Shown: in pieces, positions 51,988-59,760 of the stretch
How positions within the stretch are numbered: the stretch's first letter is position 1
How the letters are laid out: each line of letters starts with the position of its first letter
Assembly: GCA_905214495.1 (NCBI GenBank)
Contig: CAJMLW010000009.1
Coordinates: 1-64,000, forward strand
DNA: 64,000 nt
Origin: an uncultured bacterium
GTDB lineage: Bacteria > Bacillota > Negativicutes > Veillonellales > Veillonellaceae
Direction: 5' to 3'
Notes under the pieces: generated by a model
Databases searched by the model: none
Told to the model about the DNA's origin: nothing
Seen by the model: only the letters and a program-made list of their open reading frames with translations
Position numbers and translations under genes: made by a program

Positions 51988-52554
51988 ATGAAAGGGAGAA
52001 AGGAATATATCTGTTTAGTTATATGGATATTGTCAATTGTAATTCCATTAATGTATAGGCATTACACACTATTTGAAATTATATGTTATAGCTTCTTTTC
52101 ACTATTTCTCGTAATAGGTGCTACCATTGATAAGCTATATTTCATATTACCTGATGAGGGTGCTATCGCTCTTACGATTATAGGTATCCTTTATAGCATC
52201 GTTGAACAGCATGCAGTTTTCGACACCTGTGTACATGTTTTGATCGTTGCTAGTATCAGTATTGCATTACGCATATTGAGTCGAGGTGGTCTTGGTTGGG
52301 GCGATATTAAATGGATGAGTGCTATATCCATATGGCTAACAAATATACAAATTATTGTTATGATTTACGTTTCTTGTTTTGCTAGTACCCTCTATCTCGC
52401 CAGCTTATATAGTATTCGTAATACAGGTAGACGGTATATTCCTTTTGGCCCTTTCTTATGTATTGGTGCATGGAGTGCTTTGCATTTTGCTAATGTATGG
52501 GAGGCGATATATTGGTCGGTGATAAAACACATTATTGTAATGGCTCTATATTAG
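51988..52554 (+). CDS. pilD: Prepilin peptidase, short A24 form
   Basis: An aspartyl membrane peptidase of 188 residues that would cleave the prepilin leaders. The two catalytic aspartates are Asp48 in ATIDKLYFILPD and Asp106 in GLGWGDIKW. Six membrane helices fit the length. The N-terminal cytoplasmic, cysteine-rich methyltransferase domain of full-length PilD (about 270 residues) is missing, so mature pilins may not be N-methylated by this protein. It overlaps the next gene by about 40 bp. Confidence 0.87.
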   Translation: MKGRKEYICLVIWILSIVIPLMYRHYTLFEIICYSFFSLFLVIGATIDKLYFILPDEGAIALTIIGILYSIVEQHAVFDTCVHVLIVASISIALRILSRGGLGWGDIKWMSAISIWLTNIQIIVMIYVSCFASTLYLASLYSIRNTGRRYIPFGPFLCIGAWSALHFANVWEAIYWSVIKHIIVMALY

Positions 52555-52970
52555 TAGAGTGGCTTGTGGCGATTACCATTCTACTATCCTTGATTGGTAT
52601 AGGCCTAAGTAGTATCGTTACCATACCATCACGTCATGAGTTGAATAGAAGTACTGAAGAAGTCGTATTAGCAATTAAGAAGGTTCAACTATGGGCTATG
52701 CTAGGACACCGGGATGATCGGATGGCACAGGGTGAGTTTATTTTAAAGAAACATTCTTATTCAATTCAAGAAGGGCTTATGCAGCATCATGTAGAGATAG
52801 AATTACCTGAACATATAGAAAGTGCTCATACTATGAAGCGCGTTTATTTTTCTGCTTATGGATTGCCTTATGATGGGACAGAATTTATTTTACAAGACTT
52901 ACAAAACGGTGTGACAAATCGCATATGGATTTCTGTACAAACGGGGCGTATTCGGTGGGAAGCATTGTGA
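52512..52970 (+). CDS. Minor pilin-like protein 1
   Basis: About 152 residues. A class III-type signal, NG-SILVEWLVAITILLSL, places cleavage after Gly11 and keeps Glu at mature position 5. The C-terminal domain is beta-rich. It fits a GspH/FimT-like minor pilin. The start is uncertain: TTG at 52512 has GGGAGG at 52499-52504 seven bases upstream, while the in-frame ATG at 52497 precedes that site. It overlaps pilD, showing tight packing. Confidence 0.7.
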   Translation: MVGDKTHYCNGSILVEWLVAITILLSLIGIGLSSIVTIPSRHELNRSTEEVVLAIKKVQLWAMLGHRDDRMAQGEFILKKHSYSIQEGLMQHHVEIELPEHIESAHTMKRVYFSAYGLPYDGTEFILQDLQNGVTNRIWISVQTGRIRWEAL

Positions 52971-52972
52971 TT

Positions 52973-53398
52973 ATGACATATGTACAAATAAGAACGTATC
53001 CAAACTACAAACATAGATTACGAACAGAACAATCTGGATTTTTATATGGTGATGCACTTATGGCAGTAACCTTAGTATTACTCATATTGCCAATCATACT
53101 TTATGTCTTGAGTAGTACCTTATCGATAGTAAAGACTACGTATACTCATGACTATATATTGCAGGATTCATTATCTTATATAGAAGCAGGGAAAGCGGTA
53201 TATGATTCTGGTGATATACCAACAACAGGAACTATCTCATCATCGAATGGACATAATTTATCCAATATAACATTTAAACAAAGTGTTACAGAAGAAGTGG
53301 TAAATGGTGTATCTATACTACGATTTATTGTACAAGCTGTTGATAATGGAGTTACTATTTATGAGATATCTACGTTTCTTGGATCGAGTCATCACTGA
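52973..53398 (+). CDS. Minor pilin-like protein 2
   Basis: About 141 residues. The motif SG-FLYGDALMAVTLVLLILPIIL places a cleavage site after Gly22 followed by a hydrophobic helix; mature position 5 is Gly or Asp rather than Glu. It is probably a GspI/PilV-like minor pilin by position. Starts at 52967 (GTG) and 52973 (ATG) are both possible, with GGGAAG upstream. It overlaps the next gene by 38 bp. Confidence 0.65.
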   Translation: MTYVQIRTYPNYKHRLRTEQSGFLYGDALMAVTLVLLILPIILYVLSSTLSIVKTTYTHDYILQDSLSYIEAGKAVYDSGDIPTTGTISSSNGHNLSNITFKQSVTEEVVNGVSILRFIVQAVDNGVTIYEISTFLGSSHH

Positions 53399-53948
53399 AA
53401 ATCATAGGACAAAATCATTCAATGGATTTATATTACCATCTCTACTTATTAGCGTTTTGATTAGTTCTTTCGTGATTCTTGTAATTATGACAATATGTAT
53501 GACGTGTTATATATGGACCGAGCGAATCGATGATAGTATGGCCATGTTAGAGGATGGTCGTTATACACGACGCGCCATTGTGGCTCATATTATTTGGAAT
53601 CATTCTATGGTATCCATTAACGATAAGGGAAACCTGTTATCTATCAATGATACAAGCCGTACTGCGTTTACCGTTACTAGAAGGGCTTTATATAGAAAAT
53701 TAAGTGATGGTAGCTTACAACCGTTGAGTGGAAGTCGCATCATAGGCACTGATGATAAGCGTAGACTTGATGCTATCAAACCATTTTCTATGAATCCTAA
53801 TAGATTGGTTACTTTTAAATGGTCTATAAATAACCGGTTTAATAGTCAAACAGAGTATGCAAAAGGGTATGGAGGCATAGCACAGTATGAGGTGGCAACG
53901 GCGGTATCAACACATTCAGATTGGTTTAAAAAAACGAAGCATCTCTGA
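53361..53948 (+). CDS. Minor pilin-like protein 3 (GspJ/PilW-like position)
   Basis: About 195 residues. A basic leader ends in NG-FILPSLLISVLISSFVIL, giving a cleavage site after Gly22 and a hydrophobic helix; position 5 of the mature protein is Ser. The larger C-terminal domain suggests a GspJ/PilW-like component. GGAG lies 9 bases before the ATG at 53361; an upstream in-frame start at 53304 lies inside the previous gene. It overlaps the next gene by 62 bp. Confidence 0.65.
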   Translation: MRYLRFLDRVITENHRTKSFNGFILPSLLISVLISSFVILVIMTICMTCYIWTERIDDSMAMLEDGRYTRRAIVAHIIWNHSMVSINDKGNLLSINDTSRTAFTVTRRALYRKLSDGSLQPLSGSRIIGTDDKRRLDAIKPFSMNPNRLVTFKWSINNRFNSQTEYAKGYGGIAQYEVATAVSTHSDWFKKTKHL

Positions 53949-54336
53949 CTATTCTTCTGGCATGGTTAGCTATGTAGCCATATATATTATGCTCATTTTA
54001 TTAGTACTTATTTTAGGAGTGAATAGGCTTGCTACTCTGTCATTAAGTAATACAACGGATGAAATGAGACTCATTGCTTCTCATTATGCAGCAGAGCGTG
54101 GTGCACGATGGTTCTGTACGTATTGCAATAACGGTGGCCGTTGGGATTATAGCGAGGCTATTGATGTGGAAAAAAGCGATACTATCCATATATATATTAA
54201 GGCGGATCCAAAGGTTAGCAATCCTAAACATGTGATGAGCTGTGCTGTATTAGATGGTGTATCAAGTCGTGTTCATATATATGTAAAAGAAAAAGAAAAT
54301 CATACATTAGAGGTTATTAGTGTAAAACCATATTAA
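53887..54336 (+). CDS. Minor pilin-like protein 4 (GspK/PilX-like position)
   Basis: A 149-residue protein with a basic N-terminus, then SSG-MVSYVAIYIMLILLVLIL, which resembles the weak class III signals of GspK/PilX proteins. A helical and beta-rich domain follows, with a WFCTYCNNGG motif containing two cysteines. GGAGG lies about 11 bases before the ATG at 53887. Assignment rests on position in the pilus locus and the hydrophobic N-terminus. Confidence 0.6.
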   Translation: MRWQRRYQHIQIGLKKRSISDYSSGMVSYVAIYIMLILLVLILGVNRLATLSLSNTTDEMRLIASHYAAERGARWFCTYCNNGGRWDYSEAIDVEKSDTIHIYIKADPKVSNPKHVMSCAVLDGVSSRVHIYVKEKENHTLEVISVKPY

Positions 54337-54349
54337 GGAGGACATCACT

Positions 54350-55204
54350 ATGAAAGAGAAAAAACAGATACATACAGGGCTTTGTATTACGGATGATAGA
54401 ATTGTTGCCACTACAGCACATATTGAAAATAAAACAATGATTATTACTGATGCAATGGAGATGAAACGGTCTAGCACAATTGATGAAGATATAGCTGAAT
54501 TTATTAATACATATGATCTAGAAGAGGGTGAATATAGTATTGTTGCTTGTATACCTACGGAAATGACGATGGCTAGTTTTGATCCTCATGATTTTGATGT
54601 AAAGGAATTTATAAAGTGGAATATAGAAGATACATTTAATTTTGGCGAACATGAATTTGAACTTGATGCTTGTCGTAGAGAGTATCCACGACATAATTAT
54701 TATTTGTTTTTAGCCGCTGTAGACCGGCATGAACTTGAATTACTACGCCAAGGTATACGCGATACATGTGCACCTGTCGATACTATTGATTGTTGGCCAT
54801 TACCAGTTACTTATGGATTGATGCATAGAACAGGAACGGTTACAGGTATCGTAGAACCAGCTGGTATGCATTTATGGGCTTGGTGGAAGGATACTTGTGT
54901 GAAGGAATGTATTGTAAAGGTAAATGGTGCAGATATTAGTTCAGCATTGATTGAAATGGAAGAAATGTTGCAGCGATTTGGCGTAGAAGAAATTCAAGGT
55001 ATACATTTTTATAATACTGATGTTTTAAATGAAGAGCAGCGTATCGATATAAGCGCATTACAAGAGGTATACGGAAATACCGAATATATACCTATGATGT
55101 TTCTTGGACGAGGTCGCACGCGTTGCACATTAGGTGAATTAGATTGGGATATGGCGATTGGAATGGCTACGCGGGGGTTACGGTGGATTGGACAAGGATG
55201 GTAA
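54350..55204 (+). CDS. pilM: PilM/GspL-like actin-fold protein
   Basis: A 284-residue soluble protein. Its order before two small bitopic proteins is that of pilM-pilN-pilO. The sequence is divergent: an N-terminal ribonuclease-H-like strand pair (HTGLCITDDRIVATTAHI), a domain with FIKWNIEDTFNFG resembling the PilM 1C region, and GTVTGIVEPAGMHLWAWW as the second half. It is shorter than typical PilM (about 350). AAGGAGG lies 7 bases before the ATG. The name is by context and should be read as tentative. Confidence 0.65.
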   Translation: MKEKKQIHTGLCITDDRIVATTAHIENKTMIITDAMEMKRSSTIDEDIAEFINTYDLEEGEYSIVACIPTEMTMASFDPHDFDVKEFIKWNIEDTFNFGEHEFELDACRREYPRHNYYLFLAAVDRHELELLRQGIRDTCAPVDTIDCWPLPVTYGLMHRTGTVTGIVEPAGMHLWAWWKDTCVKECIVKVNGADISSALIEMEEMLQRFGVEEIQGIHFYNTDVLNEEQRIDISALQEVYGNTEYIPMMFLGRGRTRCTLGELDWDMAIGMATRGLRWIGQGW

Positions 55205-55223
55205 TGAAAGATTAATAAATTTT

Positions 55224-55760
55224 ATGCCCCGTTCATTACGATGGTATATTTGGCTATGTAAATATAAGTTGTATATATATGCTACTGCAGGTGTGATTAT
55301 ATTACTCAGTGCTTTTTGTTTTGGTATGGGGGTCTATTCTTATAAAACTTATACTGAACAGGTAGCGAAGTACGAACACATACAGATGGATGAACAATCC
55401 AAGCAAATACGGAATCAATATCATGCTATGGAGGATACCATGTCGCGGTTATTACAACATGGCGCACAATTAGACAATCAATATTGTCTTGTTACATTAT
55501 TGGATGGAGCTATGTCAACAAGAGGAACCATTACGTTACGACATATAGAATTTTCTGATGGAGGATTTACTGTTGATGGTGATGCAACAAATGATGAAGC
55601 CTATCATTCATATGTACAATATATTCAAGCTCATATGAAACAGGTGATTTGTGATGGAAAACAACAAGTGGAAAAAGCAGATGGACCTTGTTCATTCCAT
55701 TTGGATGGACATACAAAACAGCATGACACCAAACCTAAGGAGAATATCCCTAGCGTGTAG
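55224..55760 (+). CDS. pilN: PilN-like bitopic protein
   Basis: About 178 residues from the ATG at 55224. A short basic N-terminus is followed by one membrane helix (about 18-38), a coiled-coil-like segment (about 45-85) and an alpha-beta domain ending in a Lys/His-rich tail. This is the PilN pattern, and PilM and PilO-like genes flank it. The start has no good ribosome site; translation could start further upstream, overlapping the pilM end (in-frame codons back to 55158). It overlaps the next gene by 107 bp. Confidence 0.6.
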   Translation: MPRSLRWYIWLCKYKLYIYATAGVIILLSAFCFGMGVYSYKTYTEQVAKYEHIQMDEQSKQIRNQYHAMEDTMSRLLQHGAQLDNQYCLVTLLDGAMSTRGTITLRHIEFSDGGFTVDGDATNDEAYHSYVQYIQAHMKQVICDGKQQVEKADGPCSFHLDGHTKQHDTKPKENIPSV

Positions 55761-56163
55761 CATAAGTATTGTGATTGCTTTTTCTTCATTATGGATATAT
55801 AGATACTATATAGAGCAATGTGAAACGTTGGTGGATGAAATTGAATATTACCAATTGGAAACAATAGTGAAACAGCAATTTTTATCTTCTCATACATATG
55901 AGTTGATTTCGTCCTTATTGTTGCATGAATATTGGGTAGATGATATTTATCAAAGTATAAATAGTGAGCCTCTAATTATAATGACTAGTTCTCGTCATGA
56001 TGATGTATTAGATCTTACTTTGGTTGGCACAAGTCAGTCCTTCTTATCTTGGTATAATAGGGTGCAACAGAAGATAAAGTATTGTCATATACAGATTATG
56101 TCTATTGATACAAAAGGAAATAGTATATTTTTTACATGCAAGGTTACGCCATTAGTGATGTAA
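55654..56163 (+). CDS. pilO: PilO-like bitopic protein
   Basis: A 169-residue protein with a 30-residue cytoplasmic part, one membrane helix (about 31-50), a short coiled region and a ferredoxin-like C-terminal part. By size, topology and position after PilN it fits PilO. AGGTGA lies 6 bases before the ATG at 55654, well inside the pilN-like gene. A long terminator follows, so it closes the pilus operon. No PilP or PilQ secretin gene follows. Confidence 0.6.
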   Translation: MENNKWKKQMDLVHSIWMDIQNSMTPNLRRISLACSISIVIAFSSLWIYRYYIEQCETLVDEIEYYQLETIVKQQFLSSHTYELISSLLLHEYWVDDIYQSINSEPLIIMTSSRHDDVLDLTLVGTSQSFLSWYNRVQQKIKYCHIQIMSIDTKGNSIFFTCKVTPLVM

Positions 56164-56166
56164 AGA

Positions 56167-56218
56167 AAATGAACATACAATAATAAGTAATAATTCTCAT
56201 TATTGTATGTTCATTTTT
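56167..56218 (+). terminator. Rho-independent terminator of the pilus locus
   Basis: AAATGAACATACAATAAT pairs perfectly with ATTATTGTATGTTCATTT around 14 bases, then T residues. It is an 18-bp stem. Confidence 0.88.
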
Positions 56219-56245
56219 GTTTTTATGCCAATTTTATAGTAAAAT
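56217..56245 (+). promoter_or_regulatory. Promoter of the aroK-pfkA unit
   Basis: TTGTTT (56217-56222) and TAAAAT (56240-56245) are 17 bp apart. The minus-35 overlaps the T run of the preceding terminator. Confidence 0.45.
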
Positions 56246-56279
56246 AAATTTTAACGTAAGAATAAGGGGCAATAGTAAC

Positions 56280-56978
56280 ATGATAGTAAAACGAAATATT
56301 ATTCTCATTGGGTCCATGGGAAGTGGAAAAAGCCATTTTGGACGTAATCTAGCAGATTTAAAAGGATGGCAATTCGTGGATACCGATCGAGTATTGGAAG
56401 GTCGTTTTGGGTTGCCCATTGCAGAAATTTATAAAAAGATTGGTGAAAAAGCATTTCGTCGTGCTGAATTAGAGGTTCTAAAAAAAGTTTCCCTATATCA
56501 CGAGGCGGTTATTAGTGTAGGTGGAAATTTTCCTATAGAGCATAGAACGCTTAGATCGCTTAAGAAATTTTCTTTTATTATAGGTATACGAGCTGCACAA
56601 TACCGAATTGTAAGCCGCGTCAATCGTCGTGTGGGCAAACGACCAACGATGGATTATACCAATGTTTCTGCCTTTGTTCATAATATGATTCAGGCATGGA
56701 AGCCAGTATATAAACAGTGTGATTATGTATTGGATACGACTAATGGACGTACCTATGATTTTATGAAAGCAATTGAGCGTCAATTAGATACTATAGGTGT
56801 TCAATTTAAGGCGCGAAGACAACCCAAAACAATTGAAATTGTGTCTAAAGACATACAAGCTGAACCAAAGCAGCAGAAGGGAAATAGACATGAAAAAAAT
56901 AGCATTACTAACAAGCGGCGGAGACGCACCAGGAATGAACGCAGCCATTCGCGCCATCACAAGAAAAGCAATCCATGA
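56280..56978 (+). CDS. aroK: Shikimate kinase with out-of-frame C-terminal extension
   Basis: Phosphorylates shikimate in aromatic amino acid synthesis. The P-loop GSMGSGKS is at 11-18, Asp34 and Asp36 in VDTD bind metal and shikimate, and the lid has RVGKRPTMD. The usual GGG substrate motif reads GGN (VISVGGNF). The 232-residue length exceeds the usual 165-180. The extra tail is very basic (KRRRRTRNERSHSRHHKK), and its last 29 codons are read from the start of pfkA in another frame, overlapping it by 89 bp. AAGGGGC lies about 10 bases before the ATG at 56280. Confidence 0.85.
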   Translation: MIVKRNIILIGSMGSGKSHFGRNLADLKGWQFVDTDRVLEGRFGLPIAEIYKKIGEKAFRRAELEVLKKVSLYHEAVISVGGNFPIEHRTLRSLKKFSFIIGIRAAQYRIVSRVNRRVGKRPTMDYTNVSAFVHNMIQAWKPVYKQCDYVLDTTNGRTYDFMKAIERQLDTIGVQFKARRQPKTIEIVSKDIQAEPKQQKGNRHEKNSITNKRRRRTRNERSHSRHHKKSNP

Positions 56979-57849
56979 GGGCTTTAGCGTATATGGTATA
57001 GAACGAGGATTTGAGGGCATTATTAATAGTGAAATAAGGCCATTACACGCTCGTGATGTGGGCGGGATTATTACCACTGGCGGTACAATTCTTAGAACGG
57101 CTCGTTATCCAGAGTTTAAAAATTTAGATGTGCAGCAACGAGCCTATCGAATATTACAAGATTTTGGTATCGATCATTTAATCGTTATTGGCGGTGATGG
57201 TTCACAAGCTGGTGCAGAGGCTCTGATGCGACTCGGTCAATCTACGATAACCATTCCTTGTACCATAGATAACGATATGAATGGTACTCAATATACGATT
57301 GGTTTTGACACCGCACTTAATACTGTAGTTGATGCGGTAGGACGTATTCGGGATACATCAAACTCTCATGAACGAGTGGCTATAATCGAAGTTATGGGGC
57401 GTCATGCGGGACACATTGCATTACAAGCTGGGTTGGCGAGTGGTGCAGAGCTTGTATTAGTACCTGAATATCCAATGCCATTAGATGAGGTATGTGAACA
57501 TATTAATAAGACTCATCAGTTAGGTAAAGAATATAGTATTATACTTGTTGCTGAAGGGGCCTACTCTAGTGGTGAGGTTAAAGAGTATATTAAACAACAT
57601 ACATACTTTGATCCAAGTTTAACAGTTCTAGGCTATTTACAACGCGGTGGGGCACCATCTGCATTAGATGCCATTTTAGCTGCTCGTATGAGTGAATTGG
57701 CAGTGGATTGCTTAGTACGTGGAGAGCATAATTGTATTACTGGGTATGTTGATGGTCAGATTAGAGCTATACCCTATGAAAACGCTAAAACAATGAAGTT
57801 TGGCATTGATAAAAGTCAGTATGAATTAATCTCTATATTGAGTCATTAA
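56890..57849 (+). CDS. pfkA: ATP-dependent 6-phosphofructokinase
   Basis: Phosphorylates fructose 6-phosphate. The 319-residue protein has LLTSGGDAPGMNAAIRA near 6-22, VIGGDGSQAGA, the catalytic region PCTIDNDMNGT and MGRHAGHIAL, plus a C-terminal YLQRGGAPSALD. GGDGS (Gly after the second Asp) suits ATP rather than pyrophosphate as donor. The ATG at 56890 follows AGAAGGGAAA, inside the end of aroK; the frame is open further upstream to 56797 but has no site or homology. Confidence 0.95.
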   Translation: MKKIALLTSGGDAPGMNAAIRAITRKAIHEGFSVYGIERGFEGIINSEIRPLHARDVGGIITTGGTILRTARYPEFKNLDVQQRAYRILQDFGIDHLIVIGGDGSQAGAEALMRLGQSTITIPCTIDNDMNGTQYTIGFDTALNTVVDAVGRIRDTSNSHERVAIIEVMGRHAGHIALQAGLASGAELVLVPEYPMPLDEVCEHINKTHQLGKEYSIILVAEGAYSSGEVKEYIKQHTYFDPSLTVLGYLQRGGAPSALDAILAARMSELAVDCLVRGEHNCITGYVDGQIRAIPYENAKTMKFGIDKSQYELISILSH

Positions 57850-57869
57850 AATGAATTCGTAAAATTATA

Positions 57870-57898
57870 TTGTATAATCGGTAGAATTCTAGTACAAT
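57870..57898 (+). promoter_or_regulatory. Promoter of the exporter operon
   Basis: TTGTAT (57870-57875) and TACAAT (57893-57898) are 17 bp apart, 44 bases before the macA-like ATG. Confidence 0.5.
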
Positions 57899-57941
57899 AT
57901 GGTAAATAATAATGAAATGACTCATTTATTAAGGAGTATAT

Positions 57942-59024
57942 ATGAAAGAATTATTTCAGAAGCACCGTAAACGTATTATTGGTGGTGTTATTGCTATCTG
58001 TATATTAGGTGGTGGTGGCTATTACTATGTTCACACTAATAATAGTGCACAGACTCAACAAAAATATACCACAGGTAGGGTTGAAAAGGGCGATGTAAAA
58101 ACGAGCATCAGTGCTACAGGTACCATTAATCCTGTTAATTATGTGGATGTATCCACTAATGTAGCGGGTAAACTTGAAAAGGTATTGGTCAAGGAAAATG
58201 ATCATGTTACGCAAGGTCAAATTATTGCCTATATTGATACACGACAATTACAAGCTCAGGTCGATAATGCAAAGGCTGCTCTTGATAAAGCGCGTTTAGA
58301 TATGAATCGTTATAAAGCGCTAATCGATCAAAATGCTGTAGCAGCGCAAACTTATGATGATGCTGTGACCGCATATGAACAAGCTCTATCTACATATGAT
58401 AGAGTATCTGCTGACTTAAGTGATGCTACTATTACTGCACCTATGTCGGGTACCGTAGTAGGGACACCTCTTAAGGCGGGACAAACGATTAGTACCGGTA
58501 TTTCGACACAAATGATCATTGCGACTATTGCAGATTTGTCTGATTTAGAAATTTATTTGACAGTTGATGAAACTGATATTGGCAATGTAAAAAATGGCTC
58601 TAAGGTGGAATTTACTGTTGACTCTAAACCAGGTCAAACTTTCACAGGCTATGTATCTGAAATTGCAAAAGGGACTAAAGGGAATATGGGTGTTACAAGT
58701 AATAGCGTAGTATACTATACTGTAAAAGTATCGATTCCAGCTGATATTTCCTCGAATTTCTTGCCATCTATGACCGCACGTGCCACAATCTTTGGCGATG
58801 ATATTAAGAATACCCTCGTTGTACCATTAACAGCGGTACGTACTGATAAACAAGGTGAATATGTATATGTCATCAAAGATGGTCAACCTGTTAGAACTGC
58901 TGTATCTACAGGTGTAACGGGTGATACAAATGTTCAAATCTTAAGCGGCGTTTCCGAAGGTGATGAAATTATTGTTAGTGGTGATGTAACGAGCCCTAAG
59001 AATAACTCTCATGGACCATTTTAA
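57942..59024 (+). CDS. macA: MacA-like periplasmic adaptor protein
   Basis: A 360-residue membrane-fusion protein of an ABC exporter. A membrane anchor (about 11-30) leads into the beta-barrel and lipoyl domain (GDVKTSISATGTINPVNYVDV, split here), a helical hairpin (about 95-150) and the second lipoyl half TITAPMSGTVVG. Membrane-proximal beta domains follow. AAGGAG precedes the ATG. Spacing of 13 bases to the ATPase gene indicates one operon. Substrate unknown; macrolide or peptide export is typical of relatives. Confidence 0.88.
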   Translation: MKELFQKHRKRIIGGVIAICILGGGGYYYVHTNNSAQTQQKYTTGRVEKGDVKTSISATGTINPVNYVDVSTNVAGKLEKVLVKENDHVTQGQIIAYIDTRQLQAQVDNAKAALDKARLDMNRYKALIDQNAVAAQTYDDAVTAYEQALSTYDRVSADLSDATITAPMSGTVVGTPLKAGQTISTGISTQMIIATIADLSDLEIYLTVDETDIGNVKNGSKVEFTVDSKPGQTFTGYVSEIAKGTKGNMGVTSNSVVYYTVKVSIPADISSNFLPSMTARATIFGDDIKNTLVVPLTAVRTDKQGEYVYVIKDGQPVRTAVSTGVTGDTNVQILSGVSEGDEIIVSGDVTSPKNNSHGPF

Positions 59025-59037
59025 GCGTAGGTGAACT

Positions 59038-59760
59038 ATGAATCAGTCAGTTATTGATATTCAAAGTATTACAAAGACCTATGTAAATGGTAAGTTAACG
59101 GTTCCCGTTCTACATGGTATAGATTTACAGGTACAAAAAGGTGATTTCGTGTCTATCATGGGGCCTTCTGGTTCTGGTAAGTCTACCTTTATGAATATTT
59201 TAGGTTGCTTAGATAGACCTACATCGGGATCCTATCGCTTGAATGGTAATGAAGTAGCTAATCTCAGTGATGATGAGTTAGCGTACGTACGTAACAAAGA
59301 AATTGGCTTTGTGTTTCAAAGCTTCAATCTATTAACGAAATTAACGGCTATTGAAAATGTGGCTTTGCCCATGGTTTATGCAGGCATCGATAAAAAAACA
59401 CGTACTGCTCGTGCAGAGGCTTTGCTTACATCTGTAGGCTTGGGTGAACGTATGGATCATTTACCGGCAGAACTATCCGGTGGTCAACGTCAACGTGTGG
59501 CGATCGCCCGTGCATTGGCCAATGACCCTGCTATCATCATGGCCGATGAACCGACAGGGAATTTGGATTCTAAATCGACTATAGATGTTATGAATATCTT
59601 TAGAGGTCTCTATGACGAAGGGCGTACCATAATTCTTGTTACCCATGAACCTGAAATTGCAACCTATGCAAGTCGAAACGTTGTATTGCGTGATGGCTTA
59701 ATTGTGGAGGATAAGAAAAAAATAAATATGACTCCTGTTCAGGAGGTGACACATGTATAA
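59038..59760 (+). CDS. MacB-type ABC transporter ATPase
   Basis: A 240-residue ATPase of the LolD/MacB family. Walker A GPSGSGKS is at 42-49, the Q loop is in FVFQSFNLL, the signature is LSGGQRQRVAIARAL, the Walker B is IIMADEP and the switch His is in LVTHEPEIA. In Escherichia coli MacB this domain is fused to the permease; here it is separate and overlaps the permease gene by 8 bp. It would energise mechanotransmission through the adaptor. Confidence 0.93.
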   Translation: MNQSVIDIQSITKTYVNGKLTVPVLHGIDLQVQKGDFVSIMGPSGSGKSTFMNILGCLDRPTSGSYRLNGNEVANLSDDELAYVRNKEIGFVFQSFNLLTKLTAIENVALPMVYAGIDKKTRTARAEALLTSVGLGERMDHLPAELSGGQRQRVAIARALANDPAIIMADEPTGNLDSKSTIDVMNIFRGLYDEGRTIILVTHEPEIATYASRNVVLRDGLIVEDKKKINMTPVQEVTHV

